Below are positions 1 to 10,730 of a DNA stretch of 64,000 nucleotides, in pieces (the stretch's first letter is position 1; each line of letters opens with the position of its first letter). The stretch comes from Neoechinorhynchus agilis (lineage: Eukaryota > Acanthocephala), in contig CM121342.1 of assembly GCA_051530055.1 (NCBI GenBank), positions 8,370,001 through 8,434,000 on the forward strand. The letters run 5' to 3'. The notes beneath the pieces are model-generated. The model did no database searches and had not been told where the DNA came from. It worked only from the letters and a program-made list of their open reading frames with translations. Both the position numbers and the translations under genes were made by a program.

Positions 1-377
1 CAGCCACGCTCCCGACTCCTTCGTGGAAGAGGCTACCAGCCGGACCTGAGACAATCTGGACACTCCCCAGCATTCAAAAATCGAATTTATCAAAACGATA
101 AACGGATGTTTGCTCATTAAAGATTTGGGAAATAAAATTATTACTTTCGATTTATCTTTGAGATCACAAAATCATAAACTTTTCCCTTATTGGCGTTTAT
201 GCACCAATGGCATTTGTTTACGATTAAAATATAAATCGGGAGAGCTCGAAGATCTCACATGGAAACACCAATTGTTTTTACGAGCCTTGGAACTCTTTTC
301 AATTTCAGATTTTTCCAAGGGTATTATAACGCCGTCGAAATGGCGAGTTCGCAGTAGCTTGATGTTCGATCGGCTGT

Positions 378-448
378 TGCATTGGCCGGGAATCGAACCC
401 GGGTCTCCCGCGTGGCAGGCGAGAATTCTACCACTGAACCACCAATGC
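378..448 (-). tRNA. tRNA-Gly (anticodon GCC)
   Basis: On the minus strand this reads as a complete 71-nt cloverleaf with a 7-bp acceptor stem, discriminator A at 378 and anticodon GCC at 414-416. The internal A box and the B box (GGTTCGATTCC) are intact, there is no intron and CCA is not encoded. The body is nearly base-for-base the standard metazoan tRNA-Gly(GCC). A second copy lies at 5267-5337. The roughly 65 bases upstream of each copy (449-515 here) are also alike, so the duplication included the 5' flank. Confidence 0.97.
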
Positions 449-750
449 TTTTGAATTTTCATCTCAGCCACAATTGAACTTTTGCGTTTTTGTGCTACAT
501 TAATATTTTTGTAGGACGCTAAATTCGTTTTCTTTGATCGTTCAAAAAACCGACAGCAAATATTTTTCACCAAAAATGCACAAAACTACGAATAACTTAA
601 TTTTCAAGGATAATTGGGTTTAGAGCCGTCGTTTACGTCAAGACTCGCAAATAGTTCTGACAAAATCAAGACAAAATAACAAAAATTACGATAAATATCG
701 ACTTCTAAATTTAACTGTTATTTTAATCGGAAGTGCGTGAAGATGATTTG

Positions 751-2079
751 TATTAACGTCCGAATTAAACTCTGAAATAATTTGTGAGAGACTTAAAACC
801 TAGTGTTTAATTTCGGAATTCTATGAGATTCGGAACCGCTTGAATGTTTGTAGTCTGCTGCATACTCGTTCAATTTGCTTAGAGTTGTGATTTATATTCT
901 TATGACTATGTTCGAGTTTTATATAATGAAACAATCGATCGATAGTTCTTGTGCGTGATTGGAAATGGAGAAGTAAAGATGCCCACAAGAATAGCACCGC
1001 TTTTGTGCAAAGTCGATCAGCACATTTACATGTATAAAGGAATAAACTTCAATAATTAATTTGGTGACAAAAAAGGATAAATTATTCGAAACAACGCTCG
1101 GCAGAAAATGAGCATTGGAGAGCATTGCATGAACATCCAGCGAATTTCTTAGCAGATAAATACAGTAGTCAGTTAATGTTTCTACGAAGAAATCGGAGAG
1201 CTTGCAACACAAAATATATTTTCATTATCAACAACAAATATTTGTACCTAATAGATATTTATGCAGAAACCAAATAATGATTAAATGAGTGTTATAAATT
1301 TATTGTGACAAATGTCAATTTTATTGACATCAACGGATTCAGTTCCTCACAAGGTGCCTCCGAAATAAAATACCGAACAACCAAGCAGCGCTTAGTAATC
1401 CTATAACCGTCTTGTTATCTATGCGGTTTCTAGTTATCTTAGATTTAAATTTAAAAATTTATATTGAACGACTACTTTTGAATTTAAAGTAATAATCTTG
1501 AAAAATGACAACTGAGAATAATAAAGAAGGACATCGTCAAAACATTTAAAAAAACTTTTAAAAATCATAAAATCTTTATTTTACGCTCCATATATTCTTC
1601 ATCGATATAAAAATGTCGATATGTGAGGTGCCGGGTCCGAACTTCCCCGACGAGGTTCGAAACGTCTTTAATAAATAATCATTTGCCGGGAGTAGACTAA
1701 AACAATAATTCCTCCATCGATATATTTAATAAATTACAATCTATACCATAAAATCCATCGGTTCACATTTTAACCGATCTGTAGTTCGTATTACTGAAAT
1801 CGTTTGCTTATAGTATTCTAAAAACGTTATAGGTAAGAATTTTGTTAAAAAATAACTAATTTAAATGTTGCTTCAAAGGTTATAATCAATATTTAGGCTG
1901 TAGAATAACTTTCCTAGCTTTTTAGCAATGCTTGTAGAAAGGGGCGTACGAAGAGACACAATTATTCGCCTTTGGGTTCGTCAAGTTTCTTGAGCGTTTA
2001 ACAAAACTTTCGATTCTCCTAAAGGTGCATTTAAAAGAATAGTTGTCCAAAATCTCTTTTTTCTACATGGGAAATCGAC
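751..2079 (-). repeat. Left arm of a long inverted repeat
   Basis: This segment is the reverse complement of 15940-17052 and is almost identical to it outside two indels. The left arm carries about 118 extra bases near 1314-1434 and about 95 near 1634-1725. A 97-codon open frame (919-1212, minus) is identical in both arms, but I see no known family in it and its conservation probably just reflects recent duplication. The extra block near 1634-1725 resembles part of the dispersed repeat at 43960-44100 (shared CGACGAGGTTCGAAACGT). Outer ends begin TATTAACGTCCGAATT; no target-site duplication is visible beside them. Confidence 0.85.
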
Positions 2080-3851
2080 GCCCAAAATTTTTGTATGCCT
2101 TTTGACATAAAATGTTTTTAAATTTGAATAGAATTAATTGAACTTATTTAGAAGGATATTGGAGCGCATAATTTAGTTTAGAGGATGATAAAAGTTATAT
2201 CAAGATTAATGATTAAATTAGCCTCCCTAAAAGCATTAAGCAAACCATTGAAATATCCTAAAATGTTGTCAATTTTGCTTCCTCTAGGTCTTACCACACA
2301 AAATAAAAAATATCATCTGCAAAGGTAAAAGGATTGTTTTACTGTGGAACTCCATATTTAGAATAAAAAGTTGTTCACGTGGTGTTAACCTCGTAATAAA
2401 CAGATTTGAATTCAATCAAGTTTTCGATATCTTTTAAATCATATTAAGATGAAATTTAAAATGAATTGAAATTCAAATGAAATTACTACATCTAAAGCGT
2501 AGAAACCTTTGTTCAAATCCAATTGAATGAATGATTTATTTAAATTCGTGATCTCATTCATATAATGAAGTTTCGAATTCATGGAAGAGCGCAACTTTTA
2601 TGCGTATTTTATAAAATCGGATGACATGCATTCCCAGAAATTTCAATTATATTATCGCGACCAAATCTCATATTGTCTCAACCTTTCGCTTTCCTAATAT
2701 TATCCACAAAAACTCGAGTAATGTATTTGAAATTGGCCTTCGTTTTGACCCTAAATACCACCAATTTATTCTGTAAAATAATTCCGTTTAAAAAATATGA
2801 TACAAATAAAAATAAAGAAATAAATTTTTTTTTGAGAAAAGTATAAAAATCTAGGAAGCTGAAAACCACCAATAAATTTTATTATGAAGAAATGTTTAAA
2901 CTAAAGAAATCATTTTATTTAACCTTTAGACATTAACGTTTCTCATGATTTTTGGACTCGAACGCGTTCTAGGATCTACATTTTATTTTAGAGATAATAT
3001 CAATGATTTATTTAGGACATCATAACTGCTGAAGTCTTGGTGATACTGGTAGCCAACATTTCATTTATCCTCGTCCTTTCGACTCGTTCAATGAGCTTAA
3101 CGAGTGATTTAGGCTTCTTTAAAGAGCATTACAGTAGTTGACTTTTAGAACGGAGAAAATATCATTGATGGGCTAAAAATCCCAATCGACATTGAAAATC
3201 TTATCAATGAAACACTTTGTCCTCGATTGCGAGTTTCCTACAAAAGCAGAGGCGAGAGGGAACTTTATTCTTATAACAGTCGTTAAGAAACCTCAAAGCC
3301 GAAGTAAGCATTTCATCGAACGATCGAACATCGATTTTATCAACAATTAATCGGTTCAATGAGTCCTTTAGAATTTTTCCTTGCACCCGAAGATAAGGCT
3401 TCGGTGAACTGCTAACAATACTTTTCTGTTCAATCGATCACGCATTACTCAAATAGAATTATCGATTTGAATGTTCGAATTGAGTATTTGTTCGACTACC
3501 TAAACAAATATGCGTATCAACATTTAGCTTTTATCGAATACTTGAAGTCACGCTTTTCCATTTTAAACTTAGAAAAACATTTAATGAAGTTTTATTTTAG
3601 ATTGCAGAGGTAATCTATCACCCATTTCCAAAAAATTCAACTTTTTTTAAATAGGATACTATAAAAATGTTTTAATTGTTTTCCATCTTACAATCGCATT
3701 TAAATTCACTAAAAATATACCTTGAGTATCGCTTTTTGTTGGTCAATAATTTTGATTTTCGAAAGGAAAAAATTATGAATGGCGTCAATTACTGCTTTTC
3801 TGCACTAATTTCTCAAACTTCGAATTCGAAGGCACGAATTTCGATCAAGTA
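2080..3851. other. Intergenic, AT-rich, nothing recognised
   Basis: Only short open frames without recognisable motifs. The composition is AT-rich and frequent GAATTC/TTCGAATT words suggest old repeats, but I cannot assign a family. Confidence 0.5.
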
Positions 3852-4860
3852 GATGGACCCCAGTATTAGCAGAACTCTATATGAGGTACTGGGAGGAAAC
3901 ACATCTGTCGAAATTGAAGGGAGTTGAACTATGGGTTAGATATGTCGATGACGCGTTCATTATCCTCAACACCAACCTCTCTACTATATCGGAGTTGAAC
4001 ATAGAGCTTAACGGGATGAACCAGCACATCAGATGGACATGCGAAGAGGAGATCGACAAGAGTTTACCCTTCCTCGACGTGATGATCAATAGAAATTTGG
4101 ATGGTGGTTTCACAACTGCAGTGTATCGAAAAGAGATAGTTCCACATAACGTCGTTCCTTGGAGATCAGTGCAATTGACGAAATATAAAATCTCCAGAGT
4201 GAGGTCCATGTTCTTGAGAGCATACAGATATTGCTCGAATGAAGATGTTCTTAAGAATGAGCTTGACACAATTTGGAGATTGCTGAAAATTGGTGGTTAT
4301 CCGAGGGATCTGATTGCAAAAACGATGAGAAATACTCAATATATAAAATTGAACAATCGGGATATCGAGGAAGTCCAAAAAAGATTCATTGAGATCCCTT
4401 ATGTAGACGATCAGTGGAACACGAATATGCAAAATCTCATTACGCAGCAGGACTCACAGAAAAAAGTGACGGTTTTTAACAAAAAAGGGAGAACCTTAGA
4501 TGGCATGTTCCGACCCAGAAGGGTTGACGAGGTCTCCGGGTGTGTGTACAGGATACCCTGTAACGATTGTGACCAATAATATATTGGACAAACCAATAAC
4601 ATCCGAAGAAGGCTGATCGAACATTTTGACCGATCTCAACTCAGCATTAGATCATCATGTTAAAGAAAACAAACATCGAATTGATCTTGATGCCACTGAA
4701 ATAATGGCGAGATGCGACAACAAACGTGACCGAATCACAATGGAGGCCATCATGATTGAACACGGCAACACGTTCACGCATAACAAAGCGGACTACACAC
4801 TTAATTTACGTGTACCCTTTAAAGCTGTGGTGAAAGGGTGGAAACTCAATCCAGACTAAT
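3852..4860 (+). mobile_element. Broken Penelope-like element (RT core plus GIY-YIG)
   Basis: A retroelement fragment. The first part (3852-4579) encodes the C-terminal half of a Penelope-type reverse transcriptase: PVLAELYM, then the catalytic box RYVDDAF with its two Asp, then the thumb region (LPFLDVMINR). Next comes the element's GIY-YIG endonuclease: the start motif VYRIPCNDC, the YIGQTNNIRRR block, and a downstream segment ending KAVVKGW. The N-terminal half of the RT is absent, so this is a 5'-truncated insertion, and the remaining frame is interrupted about twice. It looks old and inactive. Penelope-like elements are neither LTR nor LINE elements; they usually have this RT plus GIY-YIG order. 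A hammerhead-like motif follows at 4881. Confidence 0.9.
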
Positions 4861-4880
4861 TGCATGTGTGTTTCAGATCA

Positions 4881-4909
4881 CTGAAGAAGACCAACGCATT
4901 GGTCGAAAA
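4881..4909 (+). ncRNA. Hammerhead-like core motif downstream of the Penelope-like element
   Basis: The order is CTGAAGA, one A, a perfect 6-bp stem GACCAA (4889-4894) with TTGGTC (4899-4904) closed by loop CGCA, then GAAAA. This reproduces the CUGANGA, stem II, GAAA core of hammerhead ribozymes, with one extra base before stem II. Penelope-like elements are known to carry minimal hammerhead motifs. I do not see convincing stems I and III or a cleavage site, so self-cleavage is not established. Confidence 0.55.
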
Positions 4910-5023
4910 TTCTGATTAATATATTCATAATTTTTTCCTTCAGTTCACCATCATAATTAATTCCTAAATGAATATCTACACAATCTTCAACATCCATTGT
5001 TTCTTTTTGAAAAACGTAGAGCT

Positions 5024-5071
5024 GTACACCCGCCTGTCGCACGAGTGATCGGAGTTTTATTTTTCGACGAT
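5024..5071 (+). pseudogene. Decayed 3' part of a tRNA-Asp
   Basis: Aligned to the intact tRNA-Asp at 12431-12502, the anticodon arm (CCCGCCTGTC) through the T arm is still readable. Nearly every difference is a transition of C to T or G to A: the T arm GGTTCGATTCCCC has become AGTTTTATTTTTC. The 5' half is gone. It lies 200 bases from a live tRNA-Gly. The B box is destroyed, so it should not be transcribed. Confidence 0.6.
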
Positions 5072-5266
5072 AAAGACATCGATTTGGTTCCGCTTCTTAA
5101 ATCGAACGAAGTTTTGCAGATAAAAGTTTCAGCAGCGACATTTTTAGAGCACGGAAAATCTTGTTGAGAAAAGATTACGCTCGAATTGTTTTTGAGTTTT
5201 GGTTAAAAGAGGAGGGGCGTGTCGTCCACCGCTTCAAGCACCGAATTTCAACATTTAATCTTCTGT

Positions 5267-5337
5267 TGCATTGGCCGGGAATCGAACCCGGGTCTCCCGC
5301 GTGGCAGGCGAGAATTCTACCACTGAACCACCAATGC
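5267..5337 (-). tRNA. tRNA-Gly (anticodon GCC), second copy
   Basis: The same 71-nt sequence as the tRNA at 378-448, including the discriminator A (base 5267 on the plus strand is T). All stems and both internal promoter boxes are intact. The upstream flank (5338-5400) keeps the block CGTTTTTGTGCTACATTAAT found upstream of the first copy, which may be conserved by duplication or as a shared promoter. Confidence 0.97.
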
Positions 5338-5434
5338 TCGAAGGCTGCCATCTCAGTTAAAATTAAACTTTTACGTTTTTGTGCTACATTAATACTAACA
5401 GTTAATAATTATAAAATACAGATAATACGAGCAA

Positions 5435-6453
5435 AAGAACCGTCAGTTGTTAATTTTGAATTTATCGACTCCACGCGAGGGAGCCGTGCCTCTGACGCTG
5501 ACCGTATTCCCTCGTTGTATAGCCACGCTGATTTTTTGAATTAGATATGACCTTTGATTGCGATCACCTGTGGCAGCTCAGCGCAGAATTTGAGAGCTGA
5601 CTCATCGAATACCCCCATTCGTTTCCACCCCGAAAGGAAGGAAGATGTGAGACTTGCTCGACTCCAGGTATTTTGTCATCTTCCTCCTTTCACCCGCTGT
5701 CGCTCCCCCTCCCTTATGGACGAAGCAACACTTTTTTTGGAGGGCGCCAGCGAATCGACACACGTCGCGTCCCAGATGAGGCATTTTCCTTCCATGGAAA
5801 TATAGTCATACCATCGGGATAGCAGGCCCTAGCCTTCGAAGTGATGTACTAGGAAGGAAAGATTTATCAGTCGCGAATCTTGAAGTATTGAAATCAGTAG
5901 GCTATTGACCATGAAAGATCGAGATGTGGTGCCGAGGTCGATGAGTCAAGACGATATGATCTCCACTGCAAAAGATCCAGCGGACGAATCGCGAGACGCA
6001 CGGAGATAAATAATATTATCAGCAGAGCCCTCTACTCACTGAATGCACCGAACGCATTGGAACCAAACCACCTATGCCGCTCCGACGGAAAGCGTCCCGA
6101 TGGTATGACTATATTTCCATGGAAGGAAAATGCCTCATCTGGGACGCGACGTGTGTCGATTCGCTGGCGCCTTCCAACCAAAGTGATGCTTCCTCCATAA
6201 CGGGAGGGGCAGCGACAGCGGCCGAAAGGATGAAGATGACAAAATACCTGGAGTTCGGGGTGGAAACGAATGGGGGTATTCGATGAGTCAGCTCTCAAAT
6301 TCTGCGCTGAGCTGCCACAGGTGATCGCAATCAAAGGTCATATCTAATTCAAAAAATCAGCATGGCTATACAACGAGGGAATACGGTCAGCGTCAGAGGC
6401 ACGGCTCCCTCGTGTGGAGTCGATAAATTCAAAATTAACAACTGACGGTTCTT
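5435..6453. mobile_element. Foldback DNA element with 360-390 bp terminal inverted repeats
   Basis: The left arm (about 5435-5822) and right arm (about 6094-6453) are reverse complements of each other with a few small indels, separated by about 270 bases of unique loop. Both ends read AAGAACCGTCAGTTGTTAA inward. No transposase frame is present; the open frames inside are mirror images produced by the two arms. No target duplication could be identified. Best described as a non-autonomous foldback or long-TIR element of unknown superfamily. Confidence 0.85.
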
Positions 6454-7109
6454 ATTAAAACATCACTACGAGTATATTATTTAGGCTTAGAGCAACAGTT
6501 TCCTTAGGAAACCCTTTAGAAGAGCTTTCTCGTGAGATTATTCACTCAAAATACAATATAATCTTTTGTTTTTCGTCATCATTATCCAATGTTTGACAAG
6601 AATATTAACATCGGAGGATATTCGGCTCGAAATGGAAGCTCTTAAAAATGAACAGTTGGTCGATGTCGAAATGTGCAAAGGGAAAAAAGCTAACGGTTCA
6701 ATGGGCAGACAAAGGTTTCAAAAGGGAATTCTAAGGAACAGACTAAAGGTTTACTGAAATTGACTAGTGATACGGTCACAAAGGAGAATACGTTTTTGTC
6801 AGATGCCATTATTATGGTAAACTCAAACGAAGACTCGTTGGAAACGATTGGTGTTCAAAAGACTGCGAATACTTCGACAATTACTAGGTACTACCCTCAG
6901 GAGGATATTCAGCCTGGAGTAGACGACGACTTAATGATTCTTATCTTACTGTAGAGGAGTCTGATATTGTGATTGGGATAAAAGGTAACGATAGAAAAAA
7001 AGAAAGCGATCCAGCTGAAGTAATTACTAAGAGAGCTACGGTCGAACAAATGGTCTAAGTAACACCTGAACGATTGGGTTTTAAAGCAAAATGAGGAACA
7101 AGTAACTCT
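6454..7109. other. Unassigned region, possible decayed coding sequence
   Basis: Contains several short plus-strand open stretches (6566-6757, 6760-6954) rich in Lys, Glu and Asn. They may be remains of a LINE first ORF because a LINE-type 3' tail follows at 7467, but no motif confirms this. Confidence 0.25.
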
Positions 7110-7530
7110 AGGATTATAACGTTGACTCCAGCACCATCAAAATCAATCAACCTCCGATTCAATTCTGTAACGATACGTCTTCTTCCCCCGCCGCTCTGAA
7201 TTCCATCCATCGTATCATGCACTCCTTCCTCGAGGATATAAATCGCACCATTTTTATTGGTGGTATGCCGGAAGCCCCCGCTAAAGATCCTGTCCCCGAC
7301 GACTTGCATTCTGTATTCCCCCCGGCAACTATTGTGCGCATTCCCTCTAAAAAATCCCTTTAACCCACGCCCACATCTTATTAAAGTAACTTGCAACTCT
7401 CTCTTCCTTAGCAGAAGAACCTCTCCTTTAAACAATAACCGCCAACTTTGCCTCCCGATCTTAACCGTCCAAAAGGTACATGCTCCCTCGTCTTTGTTCA
7501 TTAATTAATAATACGGGTTATTATTCTATT
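7110..7530 (+). mobile_element. Probable LINE 3' end
   Basis: C-rich plus-strand sequence unlike its AT-rich surroundings, with a degraded reading frame, ending in the module AAAGGTACATGCTCC followed about 35 bases later by ATTAATAATACGGGTTATTATT (split here: ATTAATAATACG, GGTTATTATT). The same terminal module follows a recognisable LINE fragment at 9065-9130, which is why I assign it. The coding part is too decayed to name. Confidence 0.4.
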
Positions 7531-8061
7531 CGTCGCATTAAATTCATTTGTACGCTCAGGATTCTCCTCAATCCGCCCAATTTGAAGTTTCAATGATATA
7601 GTTTATTAATATTCGCGTGTTAGCTGAAAATGCATGGTCGCGCGACGGATGTCTCAGTTTTTCCGATCTTAAATTTATTGTTTTAACTTTTTAACACATA
7701 AGTTTTTGGTTGAAAATTATAGTGTTAAATCATTTTCAAATATAAAGTTTCGAAATATTCGTGTACTCGCTGAAAATACATGGTGGCGTATTAGATTTCT
7801 AAGACAATTAAGCCCCCTTAAAATAGTTTTTGCATTTATTTTAAATTCTTGTTTTTATTTTAAAAAGTCGAATTCGAAGATAAAGTTCACGGCTTTTCGT
7901 TTATCGCTGTAAATCCGTAAAGCTTTCAACGTCTAAATACATTTTACGTTTTTTGTGAGAGTGTTACGTTTTTTTTGTGAGCGTTTTACGCTTTCTCTCT
8001 TCGGGCTCACTTGAAAAGCATAGTTTCCGATCCTCAACTAACGACGTCGTAGAAACTCTCA

Positions 8062-9615
8062 ATGATCGTCAATTTCTTAATTGCCTTCTTATCACTCGAA
8101 AGTGCCTGCGGCTACAGGTGGTACTACGACCGAGCCAATTACACTCTCTTCCGTTCAAACAAAAAAGTAGATCTTACTAAGCCCAGATTTCAAGCTGTCC
8201 GTTACGACGAAGTTGCATTTGGTCGTAATCGAACTCTTGTAAGACTTATCGAATTTAGTGAATCGCATAAAACGTACCAGGGCTGTACTCAGAAAACTCC
8301 TCGGTGTAAGGAACGTGCACATTTCGATGAAGAGCTTCAACTAAGAATAAATACCCCACCTTGCTGTCGGCGCAATCTTATTTTAACTTATTACGACGTA
8401 CTGGATGTCCTTGAAAAGTTTAACTTTTCTTACAGTCTATACGGCGGCAGCTTATTAGGTGCATACCGCGACAACGGACACATTACGATTGGTGATTTTT
8501 TCATATTTTTGTAACATGTGGGAAGTGCCGAATCGGTTTAATATGAAAATCCCAATTATCTAGCAATATGCATTCATTTTGTAGATTTTTATTTTGTTCT
8601 CATTCCAGGATTTTCGTTTGTTTGCTTCCTATCCTTACATACTCTTTCCCCACTTTCCTCGCCCTTTCCGTCAATGCTCTCCATTCCCTCGAGACCTTCC
8701 ACAAGAGAGCAGCTAGAATATTCGGGACTTCACTCCCTCCCCTCGACGCCCACCTCCACTCCATTTTCTCCAAAAACGCCCTCCGTCTTCTTCAACCCCC
8801 TCCACAATTTTCTTCCTTCATCTCTATATACTCTTCGTTCGTAAACACTCGTAACCCCAACCTTTTTTCATCCCCCCTCGCTCGTACCACCCTCTACCAA
8901 AAATCTTTCTTCCCCCAAGCCCAATCTTTCCTTAATAATCGGAGAACAAGGAAATACTCCCAATCGGTCATCTCCTATACAAAGCCTCCGATCGCACATT
9001 AAAACCCCTTCAAAGACAAGTCCCACCTCCCTTGCCTTCAACATCCGTCATCCAGACACTTTCAGCAAAGATAGATGCTGGCAAGTGTGTGGATCGTGCA
9101 TTTCTTACATTAATTAATAAAACGTGTTTATATTTTAATATTCCCATTTTAATTAATTGTTTGTCTCTTTTTTTTATCTCAAAGCCAACGAAGAAATCAC
9201 TTGTATTCCATACGACGATGATATAGATTTTATTGTGAATTCAACGGAATACGATCGGTTCATGGCGGTAGCAAAACCAATACTTGAACAGGAAAACTTT
9301 CGAAAAGTTAGAGATGTTAAAGCAAGAAAGCAGACTCATATTCAAGTTAGCGATACGAATAGACTTTCGGTTGATATTTTCTGGTTCATCGACAACGGCA
9401 CTTCAATTAATATTCAGTTCAATTTGCTTAAGTACGATAAAAAGATGATATTTCCAACCAAGCGGATTGTCTTCGAGAACAGGTCGCCACGGGGTCCAGC
9501 AAAGGTGGTGGAATATTTAGAACGAATATCTAAAAATTGGCAGTATCCTCTGGATTGCGTTATTAGAGGAGGCCATAATTGCAAGGGAAAACCCATGTAT
9601 AGTAATGACCTTTAA
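8062..9615 (+). CDS. LicD/fukutin-family nucleotidyltransferase-like protein (2 exons)
   Basis: Proposed exons are 8062-8491 and 9185-9615, giving about 286 residues. The donor is G|GTGATT; the acceptor follows a strong pyrimidine tract (TTTTTTTATCTCAAAG). The protein starts with a hydrophobic stretch (MIVNFLIAFLSLESACG) that looks like a signal peptide or anchor. The LicD core is clear: LYGGSLLGAYRDNGHI near 127-142, split by the intron from the metal-binding DxD box YDDDIDF, then RLSVDIFWF. LicD proteins transfer phospho-sugar, phosphocholine or ribitol-phosphate groups; the animal members (fukutin, FKRP) act in the Golgi on glycans. The residues beside the intron (ITIANEEITC) are longer than usual, so the junction may shift by a few codons. 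The 693-base intron contains a LINE fragment. Substrate unknown. Confidence 0.8.
8568..9130 (+). mobile_element. LINE 3' fragment inside the LicD-like intron
   Basis: Encodes the C-terminal part of a non-LTR retrotransposon ORF2: the segment LETFHKRAARIFGTSLPP matches the conserved thumb region found after the RT domain of many LINEs. It is C-rich, followed by a 3' UTR and the tail TTAATTAATAAAACGTGTTT. It is 5'-truncated, as usual for LINE copies, and inserted in the same orientation as the host gene. Clade not determined. Confidence 0.7.
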
Positions 9616-10730
9616 TGATCAAAAATCGAAATTTCTCACTCTCTTTAGTGCGGTGTCATATTCGCGATGTTTTACAATTATTCAAACTTTTGTAAATTCT
9701 AATTATAAAGCACACACGAATGCAGTCAAAACTTGAACAAGCGGCACGTTAAAAAATCAATGATAATATTACCGTAGCTAAATTCGGTTTCTCGTTTATT
9801 TTTTGCGACGATATGACAGCATAAACAAAAATTCCTCGGTCACAAATGCCGAAATTTGTTATTATCGTGTAGATGTATTGCACTTCGCTCCTTATTTTTG
9901 TAATATTTGCACTTTATTGCTTTTGAAATTTAATTGGAATTCGCTGTTTTTGTCTGAAGTTGTAATTTAGTTAAAATCAATTTTTTGTCTCGAACTTATC
10001 TATCACGAATTCCGCTTGTGCTATTTCTATTCGTCTAAAAATTAAGGAACAGTATTTGCCGTCAATTTGATTATTTCTTCTCATAATGGGAATTTTTTAG
10101 CATGCATTCGAACTAATATAAAGTTTTCAGAATTATTGTTAAGAAGGCTGCTGATTGTTTTAAAGTTTAATTTTTAAGATCTTCAAATTAGGCGTTATCT
10201 TACGTTTAACGGAAACATCTATACCTTCGTCCATTTTTACATTCCGATATTTTGACGAAAGAGAGATCATTGCCGAAATTAGCCAATCAGAGTAAACCGA
10301 ACCGAGAAAACATTTTCTCTTGAGTCGTTCGTGTTTTCGTCCAAATCCTGGTTTATATTATTCGGTTAAAATTGCGAACTATAAGTTATTTCGTATTTTA
10401 CAGATATTTTAACTCTTTAAAACGTACTATTCCTTCTAATTGTTTGGAGTACAGAGGTTCACTGATATTTGAGTTTTTCTTGTTTTTATGATATTTTCCT
10501 AGGATATATTCAGACGACATATACTGCTGCTTGGAAACGTTATTGTTTAAAAGATGTCATCCTCTTTTTGAGATCGTTACTGCCATCTCTAAACATGTTT
10601 ATCGACGAATCATAAATGAAAAAACATAGCGTTTGATTGTGTTTAAATCGCACTTCCATATTACCTTTCGTTTTTCTTAGGTTTTTATGGCATGATTTAT
10701 ATTCAAAAACATTCTTTACCTTAGCGTCAG
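9616..10730. other. Intergenic, nothing recognised
   Basis: AT-rich sequence without convincing open frames, tRNA or repeat structure. Confidence 0.5.

Noticed and set aside
187-573. Open frames across the tRNA-Gly genes (also 5161-5544)
   Set aside because: Stop-free by virtue of the GC-rich tRNA; the shared peptide is just the tRNA sequence translated.
919-1212. The 97-codon ORF duplicated in both arms as a conserved gene
   Set aside because: Identity extends over non-coding flanks equally, so it reflects recent duplication, not selection; no family match.
5554-6334. Two ORFs sharing the peptide MIAITCGSSAQNLRADSS
   Set aside because: They are the two arms of the foldback element read on opposite strands.
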